64,000 nucleotides of DNA from Bradyrhizobium tropiciagri (GTDB taxonomy: Bacteria > Pseudomonadota > Alphaproteobacteria > Rhizobiales > Xanthobacteraceae): NCBI RefSeq assembly GCF_018130505.1, contig NZ_JAFCKH010000005.1, positions 186,001-250,000 of the forward strand, written 5' to 3'. Of this stretch, positions 29,008-37,238 are shown piece after piece. The notes under the pieces are model-generated. The model did no database searches and had not been told where the DNA came from. It was given only the letters and a program-made list of their open reading frames with translations. How positions within the stretch are numbered: position 1 is the first letter of the stretch; every line of letters begins with the position of its first letter. A program made the position numbers and the translations under genes.

Positions 29008-29373
29008 TTATTGTGCTGCGGGCGATGCTGTGATGATCGGCCCCATGCAGAGCTGCACCTCGCCGGGCACGTTGTAGTCGCGCATCAGCATGCGATTGTT
29101 GCGCAGCCCGCAAGCCTCTCGCTGCACCACGAACATCCACAGCGCGTGGCCGGCTTCCCTGACCAGAAGACGCCGCGACCGCAGTGTCGATTCTGTCAGG
29201 AGTGTCGATTCCGTCAGGCTTGCCTGCGGATGCGCGGCGTCGAACTCGCGCAACCTGGCGAGCGCCGCTTCCAGCGCGCGCCCCATTCGCCCGAGCGCGG
29301 ACGCCGTCTCCTCGGCAAATTCATAGGCGAGCACATCGACGGGCACTCGATCCAGGCGAAAATCGCGGGACAT
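29008..29373 (-). CDS. conserved protein of unknown function (DUF6665-like)
   Basis: A 121-residue soluble, mostly helical protein. VDVLAYEFAEETASALGRM, LEAALARLREFD and the C-terminal FVVQREACGLRNNRMLMRDY with VPGEVQ resemble a Rhizobiales family that I recall as DUF6665; this assignment is from memory. An in-frame near-duplication gives TEST L twice in a row (SLTESTLLTESTLRS), produced by a direct repeat of TGTCGATTC-GTCAGG at about 29184-29219. The start MSRDFRLDR at 29373 is the most likely of several. It converges on the hsp20 operon terminator. Confidence 0.65.
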   Translation of the reverse strand: MSRDFRLDRVPVDVLAYEFAEETASALGRMGRALEAALARLREFDAAHPQASLTESTLLTESTLRSRRLLVREAGHALWMFVVQREACGLRNNRMLMRDYNVPGEVQLCMGPIITASPAAQ

Positions 29374-29618
29374 CAGGCATCCCTTGTTCTCATGCGCGAC
29401 GCCGCGCCCGCTTGTCTTCCGGCTTGATCGGACGGTTGTCAATAAGCGCTCGGACCACGACGGCGGCCCGGTTCCGCTTCGTGCAATTCCATGCTGTAAT
29501 CGGTTCCCATGACCAACGGTCACGCGCAGTCATGAGCGTCGTTAGACGCCAACGCGATGAGAGGAATTTCCAGCAGAACCTTTGCCCGCGGCCAAAATCG
29601 AATGAGGGAGATGCGACG

Positions 29619-30176
29619 ATGAGGAAGGACACGTTGATCGGTCTCGTTGCTTCAGTGCCGATCGCCGTTCTGGCGACCGGTGTCGCGATTTCCGCGCAGG
29701 ACAAGTACAGTCTGCAGGTGCCGGGCGGGCTCGCGTTCTCCGAGTTCAGGGGATACGAGGACTGGCCCGTGATCGCGATCAGCGAGAACGAAGGCGTGAT
29801 TGCGGTGATCCTGGGGAATCCGGCGATGATCGGCGCATATCGGGAGGGCGTGCCCGGCAACGGCAAGCCGTTCCCGGACGGTGCGAAAATGGCGAAGATT
29901 CATTGGCTGCCCAAAAAGCAAGAGGCTTACCCCGGGCAGCCGACGGTCCCGGGCGCCCAGCACGACGTCGATTTCATGGTGAAGGACAGCAAGCGGTTCG
30001 CCGACAGCGGCGGATGGGGATACGGCGCGTTCGAGTATGATCCGGCCTCGGATGCGTTCAGGCCTGCCACCACAGCGGATAATCCACCGCAGGAAAACGA
30101 CGCAAAGTGCGGGTACGCGTGCCACACAGTGGTGCAGAACCGCGATTACGTCTTCACCGAATACGGCAAGCGTTGA
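29619..30176 (+). CDS. cytochrome P460-family protein
   Basis: A 185-residue secreted protein. The signal peptide runs from MRKDTLIGLVASVPIAVLAT to about residue 26. The body (FSEFRGYEDWPVIAISEN, FPDGAKMAKIHW, VDFMVKDSKRFADSGGWGYG) matches the P460 fold family. Family members in ammonia oxidisers convert hydroxylamine with a lysine-crosslinked heme; a role in nitrogen oxide or detoxification chemistry here is inference. The heme-binding site reads C164-G-Y-A-C168-H169, a CX3CH spacing rather than CXXCH. The ATG has GAGGGAG upstream. Confidence 0.82.
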   Translation: MRKDTLIGLVASVPIAVLATGVAISAQDKYSLQVPGGLAFSEFRGYEDWPVIAISENEGVIAVILGNPAMIGAYREGVPGNGKPFPDGAKMAKIHWLPKKQEAYPGQPTVPGAQHDVDFMVKDSKRFADSGGWGYGAFEYDPASDAFRPATTADNPPQENDAKCGYACHTVVQNRDYVFTEYGKR

Positions 30177-30287
30177 AGATCGGATCGCGAGAGCCGGATT
30201 CGCACATTCTGCCGCCACTCAGCCGCGCGCAAACCATGCACACGCCTGCCCTCCGGCGTCACAAGCGTCCCGGTCACCGGACCTGAT

Positions 30288-30968
30288 ATGATGGTTGCAT
30301 CGGCTCCGCCGCCCAGACTGTTCGTCATCTTCGCGAAGAGCGCGCATGAAGCGGTGATCTTCAGGCGCGGGCCCGCCAGCTGGTATCACGTCATCAGCTG
30401 GAATACGCGCGACGACACTTTCCGGCGCGGTGCCTGGTTCAAGGGACGCATCTATCCCGAGAAATGCGACCTGTCGCCGGATGGCGAACTCCTCCTGTAC
30501 TTCGTGCATCAATCAAGCCGCGTACGTACCGACTATACTGACGCCTGGACCGCGATCAGCCGCAATCCCTGGCTCACCGCCATCGGGCTCTGGCCTCAGG
30601 GAACGACATACGGAGGAGGCGGCCGTTTCACGGACGATCGCAGCGCCGTCATCAGGGGCTGCATGAATGCTCATCCCGATCATCCCGGCGCCGGAATTTC
30701 CGTCACTTTCGGCAATGCGCCGCTGCACGGCTCGTCCGAAGACGTCGACGGTTCGGAATGGTCGGGGCGCGATCAAGACGGACGATTGGTGTTCACCCTG
30801 AATGGTCGGTTGATGCACCGAAATGCCGCGGGAGATGACATCTGTCTTGCGGACTTCAATGGCTACGCACCCGATCCGCAGCCGGCGCCGGCATCCGCCG
30901 GCCGGCCATTGAGTGCGCAGCGACAGCGAGGCCGCCGGCGCGCCGGAAATAGCCGCACCACGGCGTGA
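30288..30968 (+). CDS. hypothetical protein (226 aa)
   Basis: I do not recognise this family. The start MMVASAPPPRLFVIFAKSAHEAVIFRRG leads into WYHVISWNTRDDTFRRGAWFKGRIYP, LSPDGELLLYFVHQ, PWLTAIGLWPQGTTYGGGG and DDRLVFTLNG-type segments, suggesting a beta-rich fold with repeated aromatic strands. There is no clear signal peptide or membrane span. The C-terminus is basic and low complexity (SAQRQRGRRRAGNSR). Codon use fits the genome. Its stop is 1 nt from the convergent acyl-CoA synthetase stop. Confidence 0.65.
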   Translation: MMVASAPPPRLFVIFAKSAHEAVIFRRGPASWYHVISWNTRDDTFRRGAWFKGRIYPEKCDLSPDGELLLYFVHQSSRVRTDYTDAWTAISRNPWLTAIGLWPQGTTYGGGGRFTDDRSAVIRGCMNAHPDHPGAGISVTFGNAPLHGSSEDVDGSEWSGRDQDGRLVFTLNGRLMHRNAAGDDICLADFNGYAPDPQPAPASAGRPLSAQRQRGRRRAGNSRTTA

Positions 30969-30969
30969 G

Positions 30970-32499
30970 CTAAGGATTCGCCAGCCGCGCCCGGATGTCC
31001 GGCTTGACCACCTTGCCGACCTTGGAACGCGGCAGATCGTTCCAGACCTCGATCTGCTTCGGCGTCTTGATGCTGCCGATCTGCTGCTTGACGAAGGCCG
31101 CGAGCGCGGCCGTGTCGATGTCGTGGCCGGCGCGCGGCTGCACCACCGCGACGATCCGCTCGCCCCATTTGTCGTCGGGCAGCCCGATCACCGCGCAATC
31201 CTGCACCGCCTCATGCGCGCGCAACGCGTTCTCGACCTCGATCGAGTAGACGTTGAAGCCGCCGGTGATGATCATGTCCTTGGCGCGGTCGACGATGTAG
31301 AGATAGCCGTCGCCGTCGATATAGCCGATGTCGCCGGTGTGGTGCCAGCCATGCACCGAGGCCTCCGCGGTGGCCTGCGGATTCTTGTAGTACCCGTCCA
31401 TCACCAGCGAGCCGCGCACCACGATCTCGCCGCGCGCCCCCGCGGGCAGCAGCCTGCCGTCACCATCCATGATGCCGGCCTGCATCAACGGGCTGATCCG
31501 TCCCGCGGACGACAGCCGCTCCATCGCGATGCTGCCGTCAGGATTGTAGTGCTCCGCGGGCGCCATCGTCGAGATCATCATCGGCGCCTCGGTCTGACCG
31601 AACAGCTGCGCCATCGGCCCGATCCGTTGCAAGGCTTCGGCAAGCCGCGCCGCCGAGATCGGCGCCGCGCCATACCAGAAGCATTGCAGCGAACCTAGAT
31701 CGGCCGCATCGAGCTTCGGATGGTCGAGCAGCATGTAGATCACGGTCGGCGGCAGGAACGTATGCGTGACGCCGTAACGCGCGATCAGGTCGAGGAACTC
31801 GCCGATGTCTGGGTGATGCATGATCACGATGCGGCCGCCGAGCGTCATGATCGGAAAGCACAGCACGCCGGCGGCATGGGTCAGCGGCGCCAGCGCGAGA
31901 TAGACCGGACGACCCTCGAACGGGTAGCCCATCAGGGTCAGCGCGGTCATCGTCTCGATATTGCGCCCCGACAGCATCACGCCCTTCGGCTTGCCGGTGG
32001 TGCCGCCGGTGCCCGGGATCATCGCGAGATCGTCGATTGGCTCGCGCTGAAAGACGTCGTCAGCGAGACGGTCGAGCCACTGGTCGAACGACGGCGCGAA
32101 CGGCAGCTCGGTATCGAGGCAGACCAGCGCGCGCAGCTTTGGCAGATCCAGCCTGACCGACTCGACCATCGGCGCAAAACTCGAATGAAACAGCAGCAGG
32201 CTGCAATCGAACGCATCGAGGATGAATTTATTCTCGGCCGCCTCGTTGCGCGGATTGATCGGACACCACACCGCGCCGGCGCGCGAGATGCCGAACACGC
32301 AGGAGAAAGCGATCGGATCGTTACCGGACAGGATTGCGACCTTCTCGCCGGGCGCAATACCTGATCGCTCAAGCCCGCGCGCGATCCGGTAACTCAGCCG
32401 CTGCACCTCGCCGTAGCTGAGGTCGCGGCCATCCATGGTGAGGCACGGCGCGTCGGCGCCGAGTGACGTGCCTTTATCGAGATAATCGATGAAGCGCAT
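30970..32499 (-). CDS. AMP-dependent acyl-CoA synthetase/ligase
   Basis: A 509-residue ANL-superfamily enzyme that activates a carboxylic acid as acyl-AMP and then acyl-CoA. The P-loop-like motif is GTGGTTGKPKG (about residue 160); later signatures are GQTEAPM, GEIVVRGSLVMDGYYKNP, HTGDIGYIDGDGYLYIVDR and the catalytic lysine in SKVGKVVKP. The start MRFIDYLDKG is at 32499; longer in-frame reading enters the palindromes at 32521-32598. It is downstream of the saccharopine-dehydrogenase-like and SDR genes on the same strand. The substrate is not evident; a fatty or aromatic acid is likely. Confidence 0.9.
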   Translation of the reverse strand: MRFIDYLDKGTSLGADAPCLTMDGRDLSYGEVQRLSYRIARGLERSGIAPGEKVAILSGNDPIAFSCVFGISRAGAVWCPINPRNEAAENKFILDAFDCSLLLFHSSFAPMVESVRLDLPKLRALVCLDTELPFAPSFDQWLDRLADDVFQREPIDDLAMIPGTGGTTGKPKGVMLSGRNIETMTALTLMGYPFEGRPVYLALAPLTHAAGVLCFPIMTLGGRIVIMHHPDIGEFLDLIARYGVTHTFLPPTVIYMLLDHPKLDAADLGSLQCFWYGAAPISAARLAEALQRIGPMAQLFGQTEAPMMISTMAPAEHYNPDGSIAMERLSSAGRISPLMQAGIMDGDGRLLPAGARGEIVVRGSLVMDGYYKNPQATAEASVHGWHHTGDIGYIDGDGYLYIVDRAKDMIITGGFNVYSIEVENALRAHEAVQDCAVIGLPDDKWGERIVAVVQPRAGHDIDTAALAAFVKQQIGSIKTPKQIEVWNDLPRSKVGKVVKPDIRARLANP

Positions 32500-32520
32500 G
32501 GTCGATCCTCGAATTGGACT

Positions 32521-32598
32521 GCGGGTGACGGGGGCTAGGGCGTCACCCGCAGCAGAAGCGTTTTCGAGCGATGTGCGCATCGGCTCGCCCGAAAACGC
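32521..32598. repeat. two adjacent inverted repeats upstream of the acyl-CoA synthetase gene
   Basis: GCGGGTGACG (32521-32530) pairs with CGTCACCCGC (32541-32550). GCGTTTTCG (32558-32566) pairs with CGAAAACGC (32590-32598). The second resembles a short dispersed repeat type with GCGTTTTCGAGC ends. Confidence 0.7.
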
Positions 32599-32636
32599 GG
32601 AAAACCAGGACCTCGGGGCCCCGGCTTTCATCGGAA

Positions 32637-33767
32637 CTAGTCGTGCACCGTCAGGATCGGCTTGCTGACGAGCCCAAAGCTACGCAATTGCCCGAGCAAC
32701 TCGCGGTGGCCGAACGCCTGGCACCCTGACGCAAAGCCGGCGCGCTTCGGCGGTTGCTGCAGCAGGTACGCCGCGGCAAAGGCCTGCAGCAGGCCGGTCT
32801 GCTTGTAGTTGCTGTTGCCGTAGATGATGCAATGCGCGCGGCCGAGCGGGCCGGAGGCATGCACCGAATCCATCGACTTGTTGACGCGCGGATTCTCGCG
32901 CGGCGGCATGGTGTTCATCACGCCGGCCGCAGTCTGCGCCAACGCGGCGTAGCGCTCGTCGGGCTTCATGTCCTTGGTCGCCTCCAGCGCGGCAGCGACG
33001 ATCTGCGGCACGCCCAGCATCAGCGCGCGGTTGAACACGCCGCCCAGCACCTTGACGTTGGCGACGCGCGGATCCTGCTTGAACCACACCGGGTGCGAGG
33101 TGCCGCCCCAGGGCAGCGCCAGCGCCAGCTCGTGCTGGCCGGGGATGACGAGGTTGTAGAGGCCGGCATCGGGCTGATGCTCGACGTATTTGTTCTGCTC
33201 CAGATAGTACGCCTTGGCCATCGCGGCGTTGACCAGGATGGTCTGGGTCGAGGCGATGGTCGGGCTGCCGCCCCAGAACACCGCGATATCGAGCGTATCG
33301 AGGCCGGGTGTCTCGAGGCACAGCTGCGCCGCGATTTCGCCGGTGGTGTACATCTGCGCGATGCCCGGCGCGAGCAGCAGACCGGCATTGGCGAACCTCG
33401 CGCCCCACTCATGTTCGAGCGTGATCAGCCAGTCCTGCTCGCCGGTCGTATCGGTGTAGTGGCACTTGGAAGCGAGGCACGCCTGCACCACCTCGCCGCC
33501 GAACTTGGCGAACGGTCCCACGGTGTTGAGCACCACCGAGGCGCCCTTGAACAGCTCCGTCAGCGCGGCCACGGTGTGCGGCACCGTCACCACCTCGTAG
33601 TCGGCGGTCTCGATGCCGGCGACGTTCGACTTCATCGCGGCGTCGAGCTTCTCGGTGCTGCGGCCGGCGGCGATGAAGGGGATGTTGTATTCGCGCAAAT
33701 ACTCGCAGACCAACCGGCCGGTGTAGCCGGATGCACCATAGACGATGACGGGCTTCTTCTCGCTCAT
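32637..33767 (-). CDS. saccharopine dehydrogenase-like / trans-acting enoyl reductase-type protein
   Basis: A 376-residue NAD(P)-binding protein. The Rossmann motif is VYGASGYTGRLVCEYL, followed by FKGASVVLNTVGPFAKFGGEVVQAC, CHYTDTTGEQDW and APGIAQMYTTGEIAA, typical of the saccharopine-dehydrogenase-like family that includes trans-acting enoyl reductases. The C-terminal part has GRAHCIIYGNSNYKQTG. It lies between an SDR and an acyl-CoA synthetase on the same strand, so it probably acts on a CoA-linked or lipid-like substrate. It is not a lysine-pathway enzyme by context. Confidence 0.82.
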   Translation of the reverse strand: MSEKKPVIVYGASGYTGRLVCEYLREYNIPFIAAGRSTEKLDAAMKSNVAGIETADYEVVTVPHTVAALTELFKGASVVLNTVGPFAKFGGEVVQACLASKCHYTDTTGEQDWLITLEHEWGARFANAGLLLAPGIAQMYTTGEIAAQLCLETPGLDTLDIAVFWGGSPTIASTQTILVNAAMAKAYYLEQNKYVEHQPDAGLYNLVIPGQHELALALPWGGTSHPVWFKQDPRVANVKVLGGVFNRALMLGVPQIVAAALEATKDMKPDERYAALAQTAAGVMNTMPPRENPRVNKSMDSVHASGPLGRAHCIIYGNSNYKQTGLLQAFAAAYLLQQPPKRAGFASGCQAFGHRELLGQLRSFGLVSKPILTVHD

Positions 33768-33803
33768 TGCGATCCTCCGAAATGCTTGTTGTCGGCCTTG
33801 TTG

Positions 33804-34607
33804 CTACATGCCCATGCCGCCATCGACGGGCAGGCCGATGCCGGTGATGAATCGAGCATCGTTCGAACAGAGGAACACCGCGGCATCGGCGATGTCGGAG
33901 ACCTCGGCGAGCTTGCCGAGCGGCGTCTGCTCCACCACCGAGCCGACCGCCGCGTTGACGTCCGGCGCAAGACCGATTCTGACAATGTCATTGGCGAGCT
34001 GCATGCCCATGTCGGTCGGGATCAGGCCGGGATAGATGCAGTTGACGCGCACGCCGTAGCCGAGCTTGCCGGCTTCCATCGCGGCGACGCGCGTCATGCG
34101 ATCGACTGCGGATTTGGTGCCCGAATAAACCGCGATGCTGGGGAACGCGATCGTCGCCGCGACCGAGGCGATGTTGACGATGGCGCCGCCCTTGCCCGCC
34201 GGTCCGCCCGGCCGCATCGCGCGGAAGGCATGCTTCATCCCGAGCACGGTGCCGACGACGTTGACGTCGCACATCCGCCGCGCGTCCTCGGCCTTGATCT
34301 CGCTGACCAGCGAGGTGATCTCGATGCCGGCATTGTTGATCAGGATGTCGTAGCCGCCGAGCGTTTCGACCGTCGCGGCCACCGCCCTCTCCCACTGCGC
34401 GTCATCGGTGACGTCGAGCTTGGCAAAGCCGGTCTTGACGCCGGCCTTGGCGATCTCAGCGGCGGTGGCCTTGCCGGCGTCGTCGAGGATGTCGCCGATC
34501 ATGATCGCGGCACCTGAGCGCGCCAGCGCCTGCGCGATCGCCGCGCCGATCCCCCGGGCGCCGCCGGTGACCAGGGCTCGCCTGCCTTCAAGGCTCTTTC
34601 CGCTCAT
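33804..34607 (-). CDS. SDR-family NAD(P)-dependent oxidoreductase
   Basis: A 267-residue classical short-chain dehydrogenase. TGGARGIGAAIAQAL binds the cofactor, NNAGIEI follows, and the catalytic Ser and YSGTK motif lie in NIASVAATIAFPSIAVYSGTK. The C-terminal GIGLPVDGGMGM is typical of FabG-like SDRs. The start MSGKSLEGRR has GGAGGAC upstream. It is the first gene of the set running to the acyl-CoA synthetase, divergent from a TetR regulator. Confidence 0.92.
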   Translation of the reverse strand: MSGKSLEGRRALVTGGARGIGAAIAQALARSGAAIMIGDILDDAGKATAAEIAKAGVKTGFAKLDVTDDAQWERAVAATVETLGGYDILINNAGIEITSLVSEIKAEDARRMCDVNVVGTVLGMKHAFRAMRPGGPAGKGGAIVNIASVAATIAFPSIAVYSGTKSAVDRMTRVAAMEAGKLGYGVRVNCIYPGLIPTDMGMQLANDIVRIGLAPDVNAAVGSVVEQTPLGKLAEVSDIADAAVFLCSNDARFITGIGLPVDGGMGM

Positions 34608-34937
34608 GACGTCGTCCTCCCTTTGCTGCTGACTTGTTGGTGCTTGCGATGGGCAGCGGTGCCGGCGGGCTGCGGCGCGCTCAGGCGCCGGGCAGCCGGA
34701 CTCGGCATCGGCGGAGCGCATATCGGCGCCCCGGCGATCACGTCTCCTCCCTGTCTGATCGGTTTGGTCAGCCGTCTTGACGGTTGTCCAAATTTCTTGG
34801 GCCGAGCCTCGTCCAGGAACTTGACACTTGTCAAGCCAAAATTTGACAAGTGTCAAAGAGAGTGGTTGTGAGGGATGGAGCACGCTGCGACCGGCGCGCT
34901 ATAAGTCGGTGCAGGGAAGGACGAGGAAAGGCACGAG
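34608..34937. other. intergenic region between the SDR and TetR genes
   Basis: About 330 bp without a convincing gene. The right part carries the large inverted repeat at 34821-34856. The left part (34615-34800) is GC-rich; open frames here are interpreted as leader sequence, and no hairpin with a T-run was seen. It probably holds the divergent promoters for the regulator and the catabolic-type set. Confidence 0.7.
34821..34856. promoter_or_regulatory. large inverted repeat, probable TetR operator
   Basis: TTGACACTTGTCAA (34821-34834) is followed after 8 nt by its exact reverse complement TTGACAAGTGTCAA (34843-34856). Each 14-mer is itself nearly palindromic (TTGACA/TGTCAA), giving room for two repressor dimers. 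Outward-facing TTGACA hexamers in both arms could be -35 elements for both divergent genes. Confidence 0.82.
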
Positions 34938-35576
34938 ATGGCGCGGCGAGCGACAGGAGCGGCCCAACGGGTGGTCGCGGCGGCCGAGGTGCTGCGCGAC
35001 GAGAAGTTCAATGCGCGGCGGATCGAGCTTGCGGAAGCTGCGCTGGAGACGCTCGGCGAGCTCGGCTTCGCTCGCACCAGCCTGCGCGAGATCGCGCAGA
35101 ACTCCGCATTCACGCACGGCGTGTTTCACTACTACTTCAGCGACAAGCTCGACCTGATCTGCTGCTGCGTGCGCCACTACAAGGCGAAATGCGTGACGCG
35201 CTACGACGAGGTGGTCGCGTCGGCGCAGAACCGCGATGAACTGATGGAAGGCTTCCTCGCCAAGCTCACGGCGACGCTCGAGACCGAAGCGCGCATGCAC
35301 CGGCTCTGGTACGACCTGCGCTCGCAGGCGATGTTCGAGGCCGCCTTCCGCAAGGACGTGCTCGAGATCGACAAGAGCCTGGAAGCAATGATCTGGCGCA
35401 TTGCCTCGCGCTATGCCGAGCTGGGCAACAAGCGGCCGGCGTCGTCACCGGCGGCGCTCTACGCGCTGTTCGACGGCCTGTTCCAGAGCGCGCTGCTCAG
35501 GCACCTCGCCGATGACAAGAAGGCGGTGCCCGATCTGCTCGACGAAGTGCGACGGTTGCTGCCGACGATCTGCTGA
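34938..35576 (+). CDS. TetR/AcrR-family transcriptional regulator
   Basis: A 212-residue repressor-type protein. The HTH is in the N-terminal third: IELAEAALETLGELGFARTSLREIAQNS, then FTHGVFHYYFSDKLDLI, matching the TetR recognition helix. The C-terminal part (LEAMIWRIASRYAELG, LYALFDGLFQSALLRHL) is a helical ligand-binding domain. AGGACGAGG precedes the ATG. It is divergent from the SDR/saccharopine-like/acyl-CoA synthetase set, which it most probably represses until an acyl-CoA-type ligand binds; this is inference. Confidence 0.92.
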   Translation: MARRATGAAQRVVAAAEVLRDEKFNARRIELAEAALETLGELGFARTSLREIAQNSAFTHGVFHYYFSDKLDLICCCVRHYKAKCVTRYDEVVASAQNRDELMEGFLAKLTATLETEARMHRLWYDLRSQAMFEAAFRKDVLEIDKSLEAMIWRIASRYAELGNKRPASSPAALYALFDGLFQSALLRHLADDKKAVPDLLDEVRRLLPTIC

Positions 35577-35600
35577 GAACGGCGCCGCATACGCAACCGC

Positions 35601-35685
35601 GTAGCCCGGATGCAGCGCAGCGAAATCCGGGATTCGCGCCAGTTGCAAGACTTTCCCGGATTACGCTTCGCTCCATCCGGGCTAC
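35601..35685. repeat. dispersed palindromic repeat, GTAGCCCGGATG family, copy 4
   Basis: GTAGCCCGGATGCAGCGCAG at the left end and CATCCGGGCTAC at the right. It lies between the convergent TetR and ptsN genes. Confidence 0.9.
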
Positions 35686-35768
35686 GAAGTGATGATCGAC
35701 GGCGCATCGCGGCGCACCGGCTCGTGACGAGCCGGCTATGCACCTATGACAGTTGCGCGAATGAAAAT

Positions 35769-36230
35769 TTACGCCGCGCTCGCCGGCGGCAGCGCGAGCA
35801 CCGAGTAGATCGCCTGTGCATCGCGGGAGGCGCGCAGCTTCTTGGCGACGTCCTGGTCGCGCAGCAGGCGGGCGATGCGCGCCAGCGCCTTGAGATGATC
35901 GGCGCCGGCGCCTTCGGGCGCCAGCAGCAGGAAGATCAGGTCGACCGGCTGGCCGTCCATCGCCTCGAAGTCGATCGGGCGGTCGAGGCGGGCGAACAGG
36001 CCGAACAGCTTCTCCAGCTTGGGCAACTTGCCGTGCGGAATGGCGACGCCGTAGCCGACAGCGGTGGTGCCAAGCTTCTCGCGCTGCAGCAGCACCTCGA
36101 ACACGGCGCGCTCGTTCTGCCCGGTCAAGGCGGACGCACGCGCGGCAAGTTCCTGCAGCGCCTGCTTCTTGCTGATGACTTTCAAAGCCGGGAGAATCGC
36201 CTCGGGTGCGACCAAATCGGTAATCGGCAT
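35769..36230 (-). CDS. ptsN: PTS IIA-like nitrogen regulatory protein PtsN
   Basis: A 153-residue EIIA(Ntr) protein. The phosphoacceptor histidine is H66 in GYGVAIPHGKLPKL, and the region VDLIFLLLAPEGAGADHLKALARI is the standard fold core. In the nitrogen PTS, EI(Ntr) and NPr phosphorylate this protein; the non-phosphorylated form regulates potassium transport and other targets. It is downstream of hpf and rpoN, the order seen in most proteobacteria. Confidence 0.94.
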   Translation of the reverse strand: MPITDLVAPEAILPALKVISKKQALQELAARASALTGQNERAVFEVLLQREKLGTTAVGYGVAIPHGKLPKLEKLFGLFARLDRPIDFEAMDGQPVDLIFLLLAPEGAGADHLKALARIARLLRDQDVAKKLRASRDAQAIYSVLALPPASAA

Positions 36231-36462
36231 TGGGACGTTCCGAGGTGAATGAGACCGTCAGGTTGCGAAATAGGGTTTACAGCGGCGGCGTCAAGAAGAT
36301 GAGGCGGGATGCGGGCTTAGCCCGGGTCCATTGGAAGGGCTTCTACTCCAACGCATCGGCGGTGCCAACACCGGCAAAACCCTGTTCCGCCCCCTTAGTC
36401 CTTGGGGCGGCGGACCATAAGCAGGGCTGGCTTCCGACGTCAATGCCATCCGCCAACTATCC

Positions 36463-37050
36463 TCAGGGGGTCACCGAAGGCGGGTCGACCCACCCCACAT
36501 TGCCGTCCGTACGGCGGTAAATGATATTCACCCGGCCGCTGCCGCCATGCTGGAATACCAGGCAGGAGGCACCGCTCAAATCCAGCTCCATGACCGCTTC
36601 GCTGACCGACAGCTGCTTCAGCGCCGTGGTTGCCTCGGCAATGATCACCGGGCTGTATTCGGTGACCTCGTCCTCGTTCTCGGGCGCCTCGATGACGTAG
36701 CTCGGGACACCGTTCAACTCGGCGAGCGCGGCGTTCGCGGCGTAGGCCTTGCGGGCCGAGCGGTCCTTCAACCGGCTCTTGTAGCGGCGCAGGCGCTTCT
36801 CGATCATCAGCAGCGCCGCGTCGGCGCTGGCATAGGCGTCGGTCGCGTTGGAGTCGGCTTCCAGCGTGATGCCGGAATCCAGATGCAGCGCGCAATCGGT
36901 CCGGAAGCCGAAGCCATCCTTGCTCAGCGTGATGTGACCGGAGTAGTTGCCATCAAAATACTTTCGCAGGACCTCGTCGGTGCGCTCGCTGACGCGCGCC
37001 CGAAGCGCCTCGCCGATGCTGATGCTCTTTCCCGAGATTCGAAGGGTCAT
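36463..37050 (-). CDS. hpf: ribosome hibernation-promoting factor, long form
   Basis: A 195-residue protein with an N-terminal S30AE domain (MTLRISGKSISIGEALRARV, ITLSKDGFGFRTDCALHL) and a C-terminal dimerisation domain (SVSEAVMELDLSGASCLVFQ, GRVNIIYRRTDGNVGWV). The long form dimerises ribosomes into 100S particles in stationary phase. The start at 37050 is chosen because the family starts there. The gene lies between rpoN and ptsN. Confidence 0.93.
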   Translation of the reverse strand: MTLRISGKSISIGEALRARVSERTDEVLRKYFDGNYSGHITLSKDGFGFRTDCALHLDSGITLEADSNATDAYASADAALLMIEKRLRRYKSRLKDRSARKAYAANAALAELNGVPSYVIEAPENEDEVTEYSPVIIAEATTALKQLSVSEAVMELDLSGASCLVFQHGGSGRVNIIYRRTDGNVGWVDPPSVTP

Positions 37051-37238
37051 TTGATGCCTCGATTGCTGGATGCTTCGCTTACTCTCTTGCCGGAGCATGA
37101 TGGTTTCTGAATTTCCGCCAACCTTCCTTTCCGGGTCATGCTGATTAGGGCAAAGATTGAGACTATCGCGATTCAGGACGAACGCAACGACAGCCTGATC
37201 CCGACGATCGGCTAGTGGGGTCACCCTTGAGAGGTACC

